DNA from: Lachnospiraceae bacterium
Lineage (GTDB): Bacteria > Bacillota > Clostridia > Lachnospirales > Lachnospiraceae
DNA: 41,014 nucleotides
Reading direction: 5' to 3'
NCBI GenBank assembly: GCA_021200995.1
Contig: JAJQFS010000059.1
Span: 1 to 41,014 of the forward strand
Positions within the stretch are counted from its first letter, which is position 1. Each line of letters starts with the position of its first letter. The position numbers and the translations under genes were made by a program. Of this stretch, positions 41,014 through 41,014 are shown one piece after another. Below the pieces are notes generated by a model. It was not told the DNA's origin. It was given only the letters and a program-made list of their open reading frames with translations, and did not search any database.

Positions 41014-41014
41014 G

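Noticed and set aside
1-41014. tRNA or rRNA genes
   Set aside because: No cloverleaf with a GGTTCGAATCC-type T arm and CCA region, and no rRNA sequence, was seen on either strand.

Overview
The window looks like a chromosomal segment of a Gram-positive anaerobe of the Clostridia, most likely Lachnospiraceae. This rests on the dihydroorotate dehydrogenase B pair PyrK/PyrD, a DUF3794-LysM protein, NlpC/P60 and LPXTG-type surface proteins, strong AGGAGG ribosome sites, consensus sigma-A promoters and mid GC content. The taxonomy is inferred from protein flavour only. Most genes lie on the minus strand.

Layout. 1-2.8 kb is a remodelled patch: the tail of a repeat-bearing protein, an orphan sortase-anchor tail, a serine recombinase and a DUF4143 ATPase. 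2.9-14.5 kb is mostly housekeeping: a MATE exporter, an NlpC/P60 hydrolase, asnS, a membrane FKBP/trigger-factor-like foldase, a small membrane protein, a DUF1934 protein, murI, a GntR regulator that appears to be co-transcribed with ispE, and a DUF3794-LysM protein. 14.9-15.7 kb holds a frameshifted PBECR-type nuclease gene followed by three tandem copies of a structured RNA with covarying loop-loop pairing and its own terminator. 15.7-19.2 kb carries pyrD-pyrK and a second MATE gene.

19.3-31.3 kb is a defence island. It contains a four-gene cassette of small proteins (one with nonsense codons), an hsdR fragment, a type I-C CRISPR array with leader, cas2-cas1-cas4-cas7-cas8c(cas11c)-cas5, cas3, and a HigB/HigA-ImmA toxin-antitoxin pair. 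The rest (31.5-41 kb) encodes a DUF1538 membrane protein with a PII-like partner, a heterodimeric ABC exporter joined to pyrC, a lipoprotein, a PlsC acyltransferase and the end of a surface protein.

The strongest discovery lies between cas3 and cas5. A plus-strand element has a CRISPR-repeat-like hairpin ending in the exact last 12 nt of the array repeat. It is followed by an 18-nt guide that matches the cas5 promoter next to a TTC PAM. The one mismatch is at guide position 6, a position that Cascade does not read. This is a candidate crRNA-like RNA by which Cascade represses its own operon. The same locus shows two frameshifts in cas8c, an intact internal ribosome site for cas11c, and a leader-proximal spacer that encodes the chaperonin signature VAGDGTTTATV.

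Several broken frames sit at short homopolymers (A6, C4), so sequencing error has to be excluded before they are called biological.
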